NCBI RefSeq assembly: GCF_900659615.1 | Contig: NZ_CAACUY010000083.1 | Location: 1-34,355 of the forward strand | Direction: 5' to 3' | DNA length: 34,355 bases | Origin: Actinomadura fibrosa | Lineage (GTDB): Bacteria; Actinomycetota; Actinomycetes; Streptosporangiales; Streptosporangiaceae | Shown here: one piece after another, positions 1 to 11,513 of the stretch | Position numbering within the stretch: position 1 is the first letter of the stretch | Layout of the letters: every line of letters begins with the position of its first letter | Translations under genes and position numbers: made by a program | The notes under the pieces: model-generated | Databases searched by the model: none | Told to the model about the DNA's origin: nothing | The model's input: the letters and a program-made list of their open reading frames with translations, nothing else

Positions 1-3402
<3,402 letters not shown>

Positions 3403-3403
<1 letters not shown>

Positions 3404-4548
3404 TACTCCGCCCCCTTCCCGCTCTCGGTACCGTCCGGTCGCTCCATCAGCTCGCAGAAACGGTCGAACAGCCCCGAGGCGTCGTGCGGGCCCGCCGCGG
3501 CCTCCGGGTGGTACTGGACGCTGAACGCCGGGCGGTCCAGCAGCCGCAGCCCCTCCACGCACCCGTCGTTCAGGTTGACGTGGCTGACCTCGGCGCGCCC
3601 GTACGGCGTCTCGAACGGCGCGTCCGTCGGCGCGTCCACGGCGAACCCGTGGTTGTGCGCCGACACGTCCACCTTGCCGGTCGTCCGGTCCTGGACGGGC
3701 TGGTTGATGCCCCGGTGCCCGAACCGCAGCTTGTACGTCCCGAGCCCGAGCGCGCGGCCGAAGATCTGGTTGCCGAAGCAGATGCCGAAGAACGGCTTGC
3801 CCGCGTCCAGGACGCCCCGCAGCGCGTCCACCGCGTACCCGGCCGCGGCCGGGTCGCCGGGGCCGTTGGAGAAGAACACCCCGTCCGGGTCGAGCGCGAG
3901 GATGTCGTGCGCGGTGCTACCGGCTGGTAGCACGTGCACCTCGCAGCCCCGCTCCGACATCCGATACGGCGTCATCGTCTTGATCCCGAGGTCCACGGCC
4001 GCGACCGTGTAGCGCCGCTCCCCCTGGGCCGGGATCACGTACTTCTCGTCCGTGGACACGTCGCGGGCGAGGTCGGCGCCCTCCATCGAGGGGCTCTGCC
4101 GGACGCGCTCCAGCAGCGCCTGCTCGCCGGCCGCGAGCGCGTCCGGCCCGCTGAACACCCCGGCGCGCATCGCGCCCTTGTCGCGCAGGTGCCGGGTGAG
4201 CGCCCGCGTCCCGGGGATCGCGATGCCCACCACGCCCTGCTCGCGCAGCGCCGAGCCCAGCGAGCCCGTGGCCCGCCAGTTGGACGCCACGCGCGCGGGC
4301 TCGCGCACCACGTACCCGGCGACCTGGATCCGGCGGGACTCGGGGTCCTCGCCGTTCACGCCGGTGTTGCCGATGTGGGGGGCGGTCATGGCCACGATCT
4401 GGCCGGCGTACGAGGGGTCGGTGAGGGTCTCCTGGTAGCCGGTCATGCCGGTGTTGAAGACCATCTCGCCGAAGGTCTCCCCTTCGGCCCCGTACGCGAC
4501 CCCGTGGAACACCCTGCCGTCTTCCAGAACCAGCAGAGCAGGGTTCAT
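3403..4548 (-). CDS. carA: Carbamoyl-phosphate synthase small (glutaminase) subunit
   Basis: Glutamine amidotransferase subunit that hydrolyses glutamine and channels ammonia to CarB. It is 381 residues, the normal size. The N-terminal CPSase_sm domain spans about 1-150 (FNTGMTGYQETLTDPSY). The class I GATase domain starts near 180. Visible catalytic residues are Cys257 in GICFGNQ and His347/Glu349 in QYHPEA. The ATG at 4548 overlaps the pyrC stop as ATGA, and AGGGAAG lies 5 nt upstream. The stop overlaps carB. Fourth gene of the pyr operon. Confidence 0.96.
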
Positions 4549-5828
4549 TGCAGCTTCCCTTCGAGCACGGTCGGCACGCCCCGCAGGAACGTCGCGACGA
4601 CCCGCCCCGGCAGCTCCAGCCCCGCGAACGGGGTGTTGCGGCTCTTGGAGGTCATCGCCGACGGGTCCACGGCGCGGCGCGGCGACGGGTCGTACAGCGT
4701 GATGTTGGCGGGCGAGCCCGCCTCCAGCGGACGACCCTGTCCGGAGAGGCGGCCGATGCGGGCGGGACGGCGGGACATGCGGTCGGCGACCCCGGCCCAG
4801 TCGAGCAGGCCGGTCTCGATCATCGCCTCCTGCACCACGGGCAGCGCCGTCTCCAGGCCGATCATGCCCATGGCGGCCACCGCCCACTCGGTCTCCTTCG
4901 CCTCGACCGGGTGCGGCGCGTGGTCGGTGGCGACGCAGTCGATCGTCCCGTCGGCGAGGGCGTGCCGCAGCGCGGTGACGTCGTCGGCGGTGCGCAGCGG
5001 CGGGTTCACCTTGAAGATCGGGTCGTAGGACTCCGCCAGCCCGTCGTTCAGCAGCAGGTGGTGCGGGGTGACCTCCGCGGTCACCGGGCAGCCCTTGCTC
5101 TTGGCCCAGCGGATGATCTCCACGGACCCGGCCGTGGACACGTGGCACACGTGCAGCCGCGACCCGACGTGCTGGGCCAGCAGCACGTCCCGGGCGATGA
5201 CCGCCTCCTCGGCGACCGCGGGCCAGCCGCGCAGCCCGAGCGCGGCGGACATCTCGCCCTCGTTCATCTGCGCGCCCTCGGTGAGCCGCGGCTCCTGCGC
5301 GTGCTGCGCGACGACGCCGTCGAACGCCTTCACGTACTCCAGCGCCCGCCGCATGATCACCGCGTCCGCCACGCAGTGCCCGTCGTCGGAGAACACCCGC
5401 ACGCCCGCCGCCGAGTCGGCCATCGCGCCGAGCTCGGCGAGCTGCTCGCCCGCGATGCCCCGGGTGACCGCGCCGACCGGCTGCACGTCGCAGTACCCGG
5501 CCTCGCGGCCGAGCCGCCACACCTGCTCGACCACGCCCGCCGTGTCGGCGACCGGGTCGGTGTTCGCCATCGCGTGGACGGCCGTGTAGCCGCCCATCGC
5601 CGCGGCCTTCGTCCCCGACTCGACGGTCTCGGCGTCCTCGCGCCCCGGCTCCCGCAGATGCGTGTGGAGGTCGACGAGCCCCGGCAGCGCGACGAGGCCC
5701 GCCGCGTCCACGACCTCGGCGCCCGCGGCGTCCAGCCCGGGCCCGACTTCGACGATCTTCCCGTCCCGGACGAGGATGTCGGCGGCCTCACCGCCCTCGA
5801 TCCGCGCGCCCCTGATCAGGTGAGTCAA
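4545..5828 (-). CDS. pyrC: Dihydroorotase
   Basis: Zinc-dependent amidohydrolase that cyclises carbamoyl aspartate to dihydroorotate, the third step of UMP synthesis. 427 residues. Metal ligands His55 and His57 lie in HTHLREPG, further His residues lie in VTPHH, and the catalytic Asp lies in ATDHAPH. The start is a TTG at 5828, preceded by AAGGAGG with 7 nt spacing, and it overlaps the pyrB stop as TTGA. The strong SD decides this start even though the codon is rare. The stop overlaps carA. Confidence 0.95.
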   Translation of the reverse strand: MTHLIRGARIEGGEAADILVRDGKIVEVGPGLDAAGAEVVDAAGLVALPGLVDLHTHLREPGREDAETVESGTKAAAMGGYTAVHAMANTDPVADTAGVVEQVWRLGREAGYCDVQPVGAVTRGIAGEQLAELGAMADSAAGVRVFSDDGHCVADAVIMRRALEYVKAFDGVVAQHAQEPRLTEGAQMNEGEMSAALGLRGWPAVAEEAVIARDVLLAQHVGSRLHVCHVSTAGSVEIIRWAKSKGCPVTAEVTPHHLLLNDGLAESYDPIFKVNPPLRTADDVTALRHALADGTIDCVATDHAPHPVEAKETEWAVAAMGMIGLETALPVVQEAMIETGLLDWAGVADRMSRRPARIGRLSGQGRPLEAGSPANITLYDPSPRRAVDPSAMTSKSRNTPFAGLELPGRVVATFLRGVPTVLEGKLQ

Positions 5829-6841
5829 CGGGAGACCTCCTTGCCGGTACCGGGCCCGCCGGCGCTCGGCCCGTCGAGTCCGGGGGTGTCGATGGCGGGA
5901 CGGCCCGCGGTGGGCCTGCCGATCGCGGGCTCCGACCCGCCGAGCAGCAGGTAGAGCACGGCCATGCGAGCGCTGACCCCGTTGGCGACCTGCTCGACGA
6001 TCGTGGAGCGAACCGAGTCGGCCACCTCCGCGGCGATCTCCACACCCCGGTTCATCGGACCGGGGTGCATGACGATCGCGTGGTCCGGCAGCGCGGCCAT
6101 GCGCTCGGCGTCCAGCCCGTACCGGCGGCTGTACTCGCGCACCGTCGGGAAGTACGCCGCGTTCATCCGCTCCTGCTGGACCCGCAGCATCATCACGACG
6201 TCGCTCTTCGGGAGCACGCCGTCCAGGTCGTAGGAGACCGCGCAGGGCCAGGTGTCGATCGCGACGGGCAGCAGCGTCGGCGGCGCCACCACCGTGACGT
6301 CCGCGCCGAGCGTGTCCAGCAGCAGCACGTTGGACCGTGCCACCCGGCTGTGCAGGACGTCGCCGACGATCGTGACCTTGCGGCCCGCCAGCTCGCCCAG
6401 CCGCTTGCGCATCGTGAACGCGTCCAGCAGCGCCTGCGTCGGGTGCTCGTGCGTCCCGTCGCCCGCGTTCACCACGCTGCCCCGCACCCAGCCCGCGAGC
6501 CGGTGCGGCGCGCCCGAGGCGCCGTGCCGGACGACGACGCCGTCCGCGCCCATCGCCTCCAGCGTCAGCGCGGTGTCCTTCAGGCTCTCGCCCTTGGACA
6601 CGCTGGACCCCTTCGCGGAGAAGTTGATGACGTCCGCCGACAGCCGCTTCGCCGCCGCCTCGAACGAGATCCGCGTCCGGGTGGAGTCCTCGAAGAACAG
6701 GTTGACGACCGTCCGCCCGCGCAGCGTCGGCAGCTTCTTGATCGAACGGCTCGCCACCTGGGCGAGCTCCTCGGCCGTGTCCAGGACGAGCAGCGCGTCG
6801 TCCCGCGACAGGTCGGCCGCCGAGATCAGATGGCGGTTCAC
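5825..6841 (-). CDS. pyrB: Aspartate carbamoyltransferase catalytic subunit
   Basis: Condenses carbamoyl phosphate with aspartate, the committed step of pyrimidine synthesis. 338 residues. The carbamoyl-phosphate loop FFEDSTRTR is at 49-57 and HPTQALLD near 137. No pyrI regulatory subunit is present, as expected for actinobacteria. The last ~35 residues after LYLLLGG are a Pro/Gly/Ala-rich tail that looks dispensable. The GTG start at 6841 overlaps the pyrR stop as GTGA, with GGAGG upstream. Confidence 0.95.
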   Translation of the reverse strand: MNRHLISAADLSRDDALLVLDTAEELAQVASRSIKKLPTLRGRTVVNLFFEDSTRTRISFEAAAKRLSADVINFSAKGSSVSKGESLKDTALTLEAMGADGVVVRHGASGAPHRLAGWVRGSVVNAGDGTHEHPTQALLDAFTMRKRLGELAGRKVTIVGDVLHSRVARSNVLLLDTLGADVTVVAPPTLLPVAIDTWPCAVSYDLDGVLPKSDVVMMLRVQQERMNAAYFPTVREYSRRYGLDAERMAALPDHAIVMHPGPMNRGVEIAAEVADSVRSTIVEQVANGVSARMAVLYLLLGGSEPAIGRPTAGRPAIDTPGLDGPSAGGPGTGKEVSR

Positions 6842-7461
6842 CGGGCTCCCTCCGCCGCCGCGACCGGCTTCGCGGGACCGAGCAGCACCGCGTCGCGCCC
6901 GTCGTTCTCGGCCAGCAGCACCTTCACGTTCTCGCGCATCGAGGTGGGCAGGTTCTTGCCGACGTAGTCGGCGCGGATCGGCAGCTCGCGGTGCCCGCGG
7001 TCCACGAGCACGGCGAGCTGGACGGCGCGCGGCCGCCCAAGGTCGTTCAGCGCGTCCAGTGCGGCCCGGACCGTCCGTCCCGAGAACAGGACGTCGTCGA
7101 CGAGCACGACCACCCGGTCGTCCACGCCGTCGGGCGGCAGCTCGGTGCGCCCCAGAGCGCGCGCGGGCCGCATCCGCAGATCGTCGCGGTACATCGTCAC
7201 GTCGAGGGACCCCCAGGGCACCGGACGGCCCTCGACCTCGCGCAGGAGCCCCGCCAGCCGCTCGGCCAGCGTCACCCCGCGGGTCTGGATCCCGAGCAGC
7301 AGGACGTCGTGCCCGCCTTTGGTGCGTTCGAGGATCTCGTGCGCGATCCTGGTCAGCGCGCGCCGGATGTCGGGACCCTCCAGAACGGCCTTGGGCCGGG
7401 GGTCACCGTCTGCCACGCGCGCCTCCGCCGACCGTTCCGGCCGGGAGGCAGCATTCACCAC
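6838..7461 (-). CDS. pyrR: Bifunctional pyr operon RNA-binding regulator / uracil phosphoribosyltransferase
   Basis: PyrR binds pyr leader RNA when UMP is plentiful and usually keeps weak uracil phosphoribosyltransferase activity. 207 residues; the PRPP-binding motif VLVDDVLFSGRTVR lies at about 120-133. First gene of the operon. Two GTG codons stand in tandem (7461 and 7458) behind a perfect AAAGGAGGT at 7474-7466. The second GTG has the better spacing (7 nt against 4), so the true start may be 7458. The SD lies inside a predicted PyrR-binding hairpin. This suggests autogenous translational repression of the kind described for mycobacteria. Confidence 0.94.
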   Translation of the reverse strand: MVNAASRPERSAEARVADGDPRPKAVLEGPDIRRALTRIAHEILERTKGGHDVLLLGIQTRGVTLAERLAGLLREVEGRPVPWGSLDVTMYRDDLRMRPARALGRTELPPDGVDDRVVVLVDDVLFSGRTVRAALDALNDLGRPRAVQLAVLVDRGHRELPIRADYVGKNLPTSMRENVKVLLAENDGRDAVLLGPAKPVAAAEGAR

Positions 7462-7469
7462 CGAAACCT

Positions 7470-7501
7470 CCTTTCCCGCCTCACGGGACGGGTCTTAAAG
7501 G
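7470..7501 (-). promoter_or_regulatory. PyrR-binding loop that sequesters the pyrR ribosome binding site
   Basis: Read on the minus strand, the leader forms a lower stem CCUUU/AAAGG, a one-sided internal bulge AAGA, an upper stem CCCG/CGGG and a terminal loop UCCCGUGAGG. This architecture and the UCC-G-GAGG loop match the PyrR-binding element known from Gram-positive pyr leaders. The 3' arm AAAGG is the first part of the Shine-Dalgarno of pyrR, so the closed form should block translation. No separate antiterminator/terminator pair is visible, which favours translational control. The fold is by eye; PyrR binding is inferred. Confidence 0.72.
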
Positions 7502-7561
7502 ACGTCGTGTCTCCCACACCGTAGCAGCAGGCCTTCCGTGCCCCGCACCCGGACCGGTCCA

Positions 7562-7604
7562 CATCGTCCCTGGTGAGAGGGGTCACACTGGGAGAGGGAC
7601 GATG
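7562..7604. repeat. 10-bp perfect inverted repeat between pyrR and bldD
   Basis: Arms CATCGTCCCT (7562-7571) and AGGGACGATG (7595-7604) are perfectly complementary with a 23-nt spacer. The spacer itself holds GTGA-N6-TCAC. The element sits upstream of the pyr leader and about 110 bp upstream of the bldD promoter. It could be an operator or an RNA hairpin at the 5' end of the pyr transcript. I recognise no known consensus. Confidence 0.5.
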
Positions 7605-7713
7605 ATTCGCGAACCGCTTCGCCGGGCTCCCCGCGCCGCGCGCGGAGGGCGTTCCGGCGATCCGGACGGCCCAGATCGAGACCTGCGGATTCGACCGCTT
7701 TTTTCCAATCAGC

Positions 7714-7742
7714 TTGACCTGAGGCCGTCACCGTTTTACCGT
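7714..7742 (+). promoter_or_regulatory. Candidate bldD promoter
   Basis: TTGACC (7714-7719), a 17-bp spacer and TACCGT (7737-7742) fit the housekeeping -35/-10 of actinomycetes (TTGAC / TANNNT). It would give a leader of about 110 nt. That leader contains a 7-bp GC hairpin (CCCCGGC-ACCC-GCCGGGG) at 7807-7824, ahead of the bldD ATG. Confidence 0.5.
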
Positions 7743-7755
7743 CACTGTCCGTAAC
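7741..7755. promoter_or_regulatory. Possible BldD operator
   Basis: GTCACTGTCCGTAAC contains the outer half-sites TNAC and GTNA with the 5-nt gap of the BldD box. The central CWG of the Streptomyces consensus is not conserved. It overlaps the end of the candidate -10 of bldD, the place expected for autorepression. CCGTCAC is also repeated at 7725 and 7739. Weak match, context-supported. Confidence 0.35.
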
Positions 7756-7862
7756 CATCCCTGGAGACAGACCCTTGAGGCTTTGGGGCTTCTGGGAGCT
7801 GTCTTCCCCCGGCACCCGCCGGGGACCGAAACGACGACGAAAGTGAGCCTGGGGGCCGCAGA

Positions 7863-8357
7863 ATGCCGTCTGAATACGCTAAGGCTCTCGGCGCGCGCCT
7901 GCGCGCCATCCGCACCCAGCAGGGCCTGTCCCTGCACGGTGTGGAGGAGAAGTCCCGCGGCCGCTGGAAGGCCGTCGTCGTGGGTTCGTACGAGCGGGGC
8001 GACCGCGCCGTCACCGTTCAGAAGCTGGCCGAGCTCGCCGATTTCTACGGCGTGCCGGTTTCCGAGTTGCTGCCCGGCGGAGCCGCGCCGAGCCCGCTCG
8101 GGCCTACACCCAAGCTCGTGATCGACCTCGAGCGGCTGCAGCAGCTTCCGAAAGACAAGGCCGGTCCTCTCGCCCGCTACGCCGCGACGATCCAGAGCCA
8201 GCGGGGCGACTACAACGGAAAGGTCCTGTCCATCCGCCAGGAAGACCTGCGTTCACTCGCGGTCATCTACGACAAGTCCCCGACCGAACTCACCGAGGAG
8301 CTCATCACCTGGGGCGTCCTGGACCCGGAGGCGCGCCGCGCCGTCGAGTCCTTCTGA
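7863..8357 (+). CDS. bldD: BldD-type cyclic-di-GMP-responsive developmental regulator
   Basis: Helix-turn-helix repressor that in Streptomyces holds back sporulation genes when dimerised by tetrameric c-di-GMP. 164 residues. The XRE-type HTH covers about 8-70 (ALGARLRAIRTQQGLSL, then GSYERGDRAVTVQKLAELA). The C-terminal domain carries the full c-di-GMP signature RxD-X8-RxxD as Arg114-Gly-Asp116, 8 residues, Arg125-Gln-Glu-Asp128. These are the spacing and numbering of the characterised Streptomyces protein. Only a weak G-rich SD precedes the ATG. Divergent from the pyr operon. Confidence 0.93.
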   Translation: MPSEYAKALGARLRAIRTQQGLSLHGVEEKSRGRWKAVVVGSYERGDRAVTVQKLAELADFYGVPVSELLPGGAAPSPLGPTPKLVIDLERLQQLPKDKAGPLARYAATIQSQRGDYNGKVLSIRQEDLRSLAVIYDKSPTELTEELITWGVLDPEARRAVESF

Positions 8358-8375
8358 TCCGAGCGCGCTGACCCA

Positions 8376-8399
8376 CCGCGTGCCGCACCAGGCACGCGG
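8376..8399. terminator. Hairpin downstream of bldD
   Basis: Perfect 9-bp stem CCGCGTGCC / GGCACGCGG with a 6-nt loop, starting 18 nt after the bldD stop. No T-tract follows, as is common for actinomycete terminators. Confidence 0.6.
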
Positions 8400-8425
8400 C
8401 TTCACCGCGTACCGGCACCGGCGGC

Positions 8426-8455
8426 CGGGGCCCACCGCACGCGCGGCGGGCCCCG
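8426..8455. terminator. Second hairpin between convergent bldD and the exporter gene
   Basis: An 8-bp arm pair (CGGGGCCC / GGGCCCCG) continues past one A-C mismatch into CCGC/GCGG around a 4-nt loop. Lying between two convergent stops, it can serve both strands as a terminator. Confidence 0.6.
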
Positions 8456-8473
8456 CTCGCCATGCCCGCCCGG

Positions 8474-9898
8474 TCACGTCACCGACGCGGTACGGCACCG
8501 CTCCTCAAGCCGCGGGACGCCGTCCTCCCGCTCCGCCACCGCACGGCCGCGCCGGCGCGGCACGAGCAGCGCCAGCGGCAGCACGGCGGCCATCACCGCG
8601 GCACTGACCGCGAACCCCGTGCCGAAACCGCGCTCACCGGGAAGACCGGCCACGATGACCGCGCTCACCTGCGTCCCGAGCGACGCCCCGACCGTCCGGA
8701 TCAGCGTGTTGATCCCGGTCGCGACCCCCGTCTCCCCGGACGGCACGGCCGCGACGACGAGGTTGGCCACGGCCGCGTAGGCGAACCCGAGCCCGATCCC
8801 CCGCGCGAGCCCGCCGACGTACAGCTGCCACATCGCCCCATGCGCGACCGCCACGAACGCGTACCCGCCCCCGGTCAGGACGGCCCCGCCCAGCAGGACC
8901 GCCCGGGACCCGATCCGCCGGTCGAGCAGGCCCGCCGACAGGCCCGCGACCGTCATGCCGGCGCTCGCGGGCAACTGGAGCAGCGCCGCCGCGGTCGCCG
9001 TCCCGCCGAAGCCGTAGCCGGTGCTCCGCGGGATCTGGACGAGCAGCGGGAACAGCAGCCCGCCCGCCATCAGCGCGTACCCGGACAGCAGCGAGGCGGC
9101 GTTCGCCGTCCACACCCCCCGCCTCCGCATCAGCCGCAGATCGACGAGCGGCTCGGCCACCCGTGCCTCGACCCGCAGCCAGGCGAGCGCCGTCACCGCC
9201 GACACCGCCAGCAGCCCGAGGACGCCGGGCGACGCCCAGCCCCAGTCCATCCCCTGCGTCAGCGCGGTCAGCGCCGCCACCAGCCACCCCGCGAACAGCA
9301 GCGCCCCCCACCAGTCGACCCCTGCCGCGTCCCGCGCGTCCGAGCGTGGAACGATCCACCACGCGAGCAGGACGCCGGGGACGAGCCCGGCGACCGGCAC
9401 CCACAGCAGCCACCGCCAGCCCAGCAGGTCGATGACCGGCCCCGCGAGGCACCACGACACCGCCCCGCCGAGCCCGAGCATGGACGACATGAGCCCCACC
9501 GCGGACGCCCTGCGCTCCGCCGGGACCACGTCCCGGATGATCGTGTACGCGAGCGGGAAGACACCGCCCCCGATGCCGCCGACCGCCCGTCCGGCCAGCA
9601 TGACCGGCAGCGTGGCCGCGCACGCCGCCACGACCATCCCCGCCGTCGCCACCGCGAGCACCGCGAGCAGCACCCGCCGCGGCCCGTACAGGTCCCCCAG
9701 CCGCCCGACCACCGGCGTCGCCACCGCGGCGGACAGCGTCATCGCCGTGAGCGCCCACGCCGCCCCCGCCGGCGTCGTCCCCAGCCCGCGCTGGATCTGC
9801 GGCAGCGCGGGCGTCACGACCGCCATCGCCAGCGAGTACGCCATCACCCCGAGAAAGGCCAGCAGCGCCACCAGCCCCCGATCCCCGCGCGCCGCCAC
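8474..9898 (-). CDS. MFS drug exporter, DHA2 (14-TM) family
   Basis: Proton-driven multidrug efflux protein of the inner membrane. About 474 residues from the chosen start, with roughly 14 hydrophobic segments. Motif A-like GRLGDLYGPRRV follows TM2, and the TM5 region has LGLGGAVSWCLAGPVIDLLGW-type Gly/Pro spacing typical of DHA2 exporters. The GTG at 9898 has AAGGAGG 5 nt upstream. An in-frame GTG at 9934 would place that SD inside the gene and add a TTA codon, so 9898 is preferred. No TetR/MarR regulator is adjacent. An imperfect inverted repeat (AGCCCACT / AGTGGCT) at about 9977-9993 could be an operator. Substrate unknown. Confidence 0.88.
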   Translation of the reverse strand: MAARGDRGLVALLAFLGVMAYSLAMAVVTPALPQIQRGLGTTPAGAAWALTAMTLSAAVATPVVGRLGDLYGPRRVLLAVLAVATAGMVVAACAATLPVMLAGRAVGGIGGGVFPLAYTIIRDVVPAERRASAVGLMSSMLGLGGAVSWCLAGPVIDLLGWRWLLWVPVAGLVPGVLLAWWIVPRSDARDAAGVDWWGALLFAGWLVAALTALTQGMDWGWASPGVLGLLAVSAVTALAWLRVEARVAEPLVDLRLMRRRGVWTANAASLLSGYALMAGGLLFPLLVQIPRSTGYGFGGTATAAALLQLPASAGMTVAGLSAGLLDRRIGSRAVLLGGAVLTGGGYAFVAVAHGAMWQLYVGGLARGIGLGFAYAAVANLVVAAVPSGETGVATGINTLIRTVGASLGTQVSAVIVAGLPGERGFGTGFAVSAAVMAAVLPLALLVPRRRGRAVAEREDGVPRLEERCRTASVT

Positions 9899-10174
9899 CA
9901 CGCCCTCCTTGCTTCGCCCCCCTAACAATCTCACGCCCCGACAAACCCCTCAGAACCCCCACCCACGAACAGCGATAGCCCACTCAAAGTGGCTCACAAC
10001 ACCGACCACTGGGCCACCGACGTACCTCTCAACGTCACCCGCCAGGGGAACGAGACGGAGGGCGTCCAGGCGTTCGACCGGCCCCTGCGCGACGGCTCGC
10101 CGAACGAGGCATCCGCCCGCTACCGGAAGCCGCCGCCGACCTACGCACCCTGTACAACACGTCCGCAGCCCCCG
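9899..10174. other. Upstream region of the exporter gene, no gene seen
   Basis: Holds the exporter SD and presumably its promoter, then sequence without a convincing coding frame. From about 10170 it grades into the tandem repeat array. Confidence 0.5.
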
Positions 10175-10750
10175 CGACCTCTGCCGACAGCGGCACCCGC
10201 CGCTCCCATGGGCGCGCCCATGGTCGCCAGAGCCCCGGCAGGTCCGCCCCGAGCCGCTTGCAGCGCCCCCAGGGACAGCGAAGCGCCTAGGCCAAGCGAG
10301 ACCTGCCGACAGCGGCACCCACCCTGCCTCGCGAGGACGCGCCCATGGTCGCCGGAGTCCTCGCGTGTTCGCGCCAGGCCGCTGTCGGCGGCGTCCAGGG
10401 AAACCGGGCTCTGCTAAGAGCGTCACCCGCCTCATCTCGCGTGCACGCGCCCGCGGACGCGAGGCCAGGCGGGTCCGCGCCGAACTGCTGCTGGCAACGC
10501 CCAACGCCAGTGAGGTCAGCCGACAGCCCCGCCCAGTCTTGCGAGGCGCGCCTGTGGTCGCCGGAGCCTCGGCGGCTTCGCGCCGAGGTACTGTCGCCGA
10601 CGCCCAGCGGCAGCGGGTCTCCTGACAGCGGCACCCGCCGCGTCACACGTGGACGCGTCCGCGGTCGCCGGAGGCCCGGCGGGTGCGCGCCGAGCTGTCG
10701 GCGGCGGCCAGGGGCAAGGGGGCTGCGAGTCACCCGCTTCGTCTCGTGTG

Positions 10751-10931
10751 GACGCGTCCGCGGTCGCCGTGGCCTGGTGGACGTGCGCCGAGCCGCGGTC
10801 CGCGGCGCCCAGGCTGAGCGAGGTCTGCTGACAGCGGCACCCAGCCTGTCTCGTGTGGATGTGCCCGTGGTCGCCCATGGCCTGGCGGCATCGCGTCGAG
10901 CCGGGGTCGGCGCGACGCTCAGCGGCAGGGG
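10751..10931. repeat. 181-bp direct repeat, copy 1
   Basis: Matches 10967-11147 at 178 of 181 positions by direct comparison, with a 216-bp period (two array units). Points to a recent duplication inside an otherwise diverged array. Confidence 0.9.
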
Positions 10932-10966
10932 ATTCACTTACCGCGTCACACGCCGCGCCACCCGTG

Positions 10967-11147
10967 GACGCGTCCGCGGTCGCCGTGGCCTGGTGGACGT
11001 GCGACGAGCCGCGGTCCGCGGCGCCCAGGCTGAGCGAGGTCTGCTGACAGCGGCACCCAGCCTGTCTCGTGTGGATGTGCCCGTGGTCGCCCGTGGCCTG
11101 GCGGCATCGCGTCGAGCCGGGGTCGGTGCGACGCTCAGCGGCAGGGG
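10967..11147. repeat. 181-bp direct repeat, copy 2
   Basis: Second copy of the segment at 10751-10931. The three differences are single substitutions and there are no indels. Confidence 0.9.
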
Positions 11148-11280
11148 GTTGCTTACAGCGTCAGCCGCCGCGTCACCCGTGAACGTCACCCCGTGGACGC
11201 GTCTGCGGGCGCCCGTGGTTCGGTGGACGTGCGCCGAGTCGCTGTCGGCGGCGTCCGGCGGCAAGGGGCTGCCGAGTTGG

Positions 11281-11513
11281 GCGGGTGGGCGCTTGTGGTT
11301 GCGTCGCCCTGGGTGGGCTGGGGACCGCGCCGGTGGCGGCCGGCTCGGGGGGATGCGGTCGCCGCCGGCGCGGTCGGTCGGGAGGGCGGCAGGGCGTGAG
11401 GGGCCGAAGGCCGGGGTCGTCGGCCCGTGGTGGGGACGACGGGACGGTGGCCCCGGCCTTCGGCGCCGGACGTCCCCAGGGGAGGTCGGGGGGACGGCCG
11501 GCGGGGAGGCGGC
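11281..11513. other. G-rich spacer with no recognisable gene
   Basis: Between the array and the stop of the HEPN gene. G-rich on the plus strand (GGGTGGGCTGGGGACC-like runs). I see no gene and no clear terminator in it. Confidence 0.4.

Larger units (their letters stand above)
10175..11280. repeat. Degenerate tandem array, about ten units of ~108 bp
   Basis: A recurring anchor (GGTCGCC or one-base variants, preceded by GACGCGTCCGC or similar) occurs at 10222, 10347, 10455, 10557, 10663, 10762, 10869, 10978, 11085 and 11207. The intervals are 125, 108, 102, 106, 99, 107, 109, 107 and 122 bp. Each unit also carries a GCGCCGAG-like block, a GCGGCGCCCAG-like block and CTGCTGACAGCGGCACCC. Several intervals are not multiples of three and no single frame stays open through the array, so it is probably not coding. 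It lies between the 5' end of the exporter gene and the 3' end of the HEPN gene. Function unknown. Confidence 0.75.

Noticed and set aside
8462..9925. Long plus-strand frame opposite the exporter gene
   Set aside because: Arg/Pro/His-rich shadow. The minus strand has clear TM helices and MFS motifs.
10175..11280. CRISPR array
   Set aside because: Repeats are about 108 bp, degenerate over their whole length and lack unique spacers between identical short repeats; no cas genes nearby.
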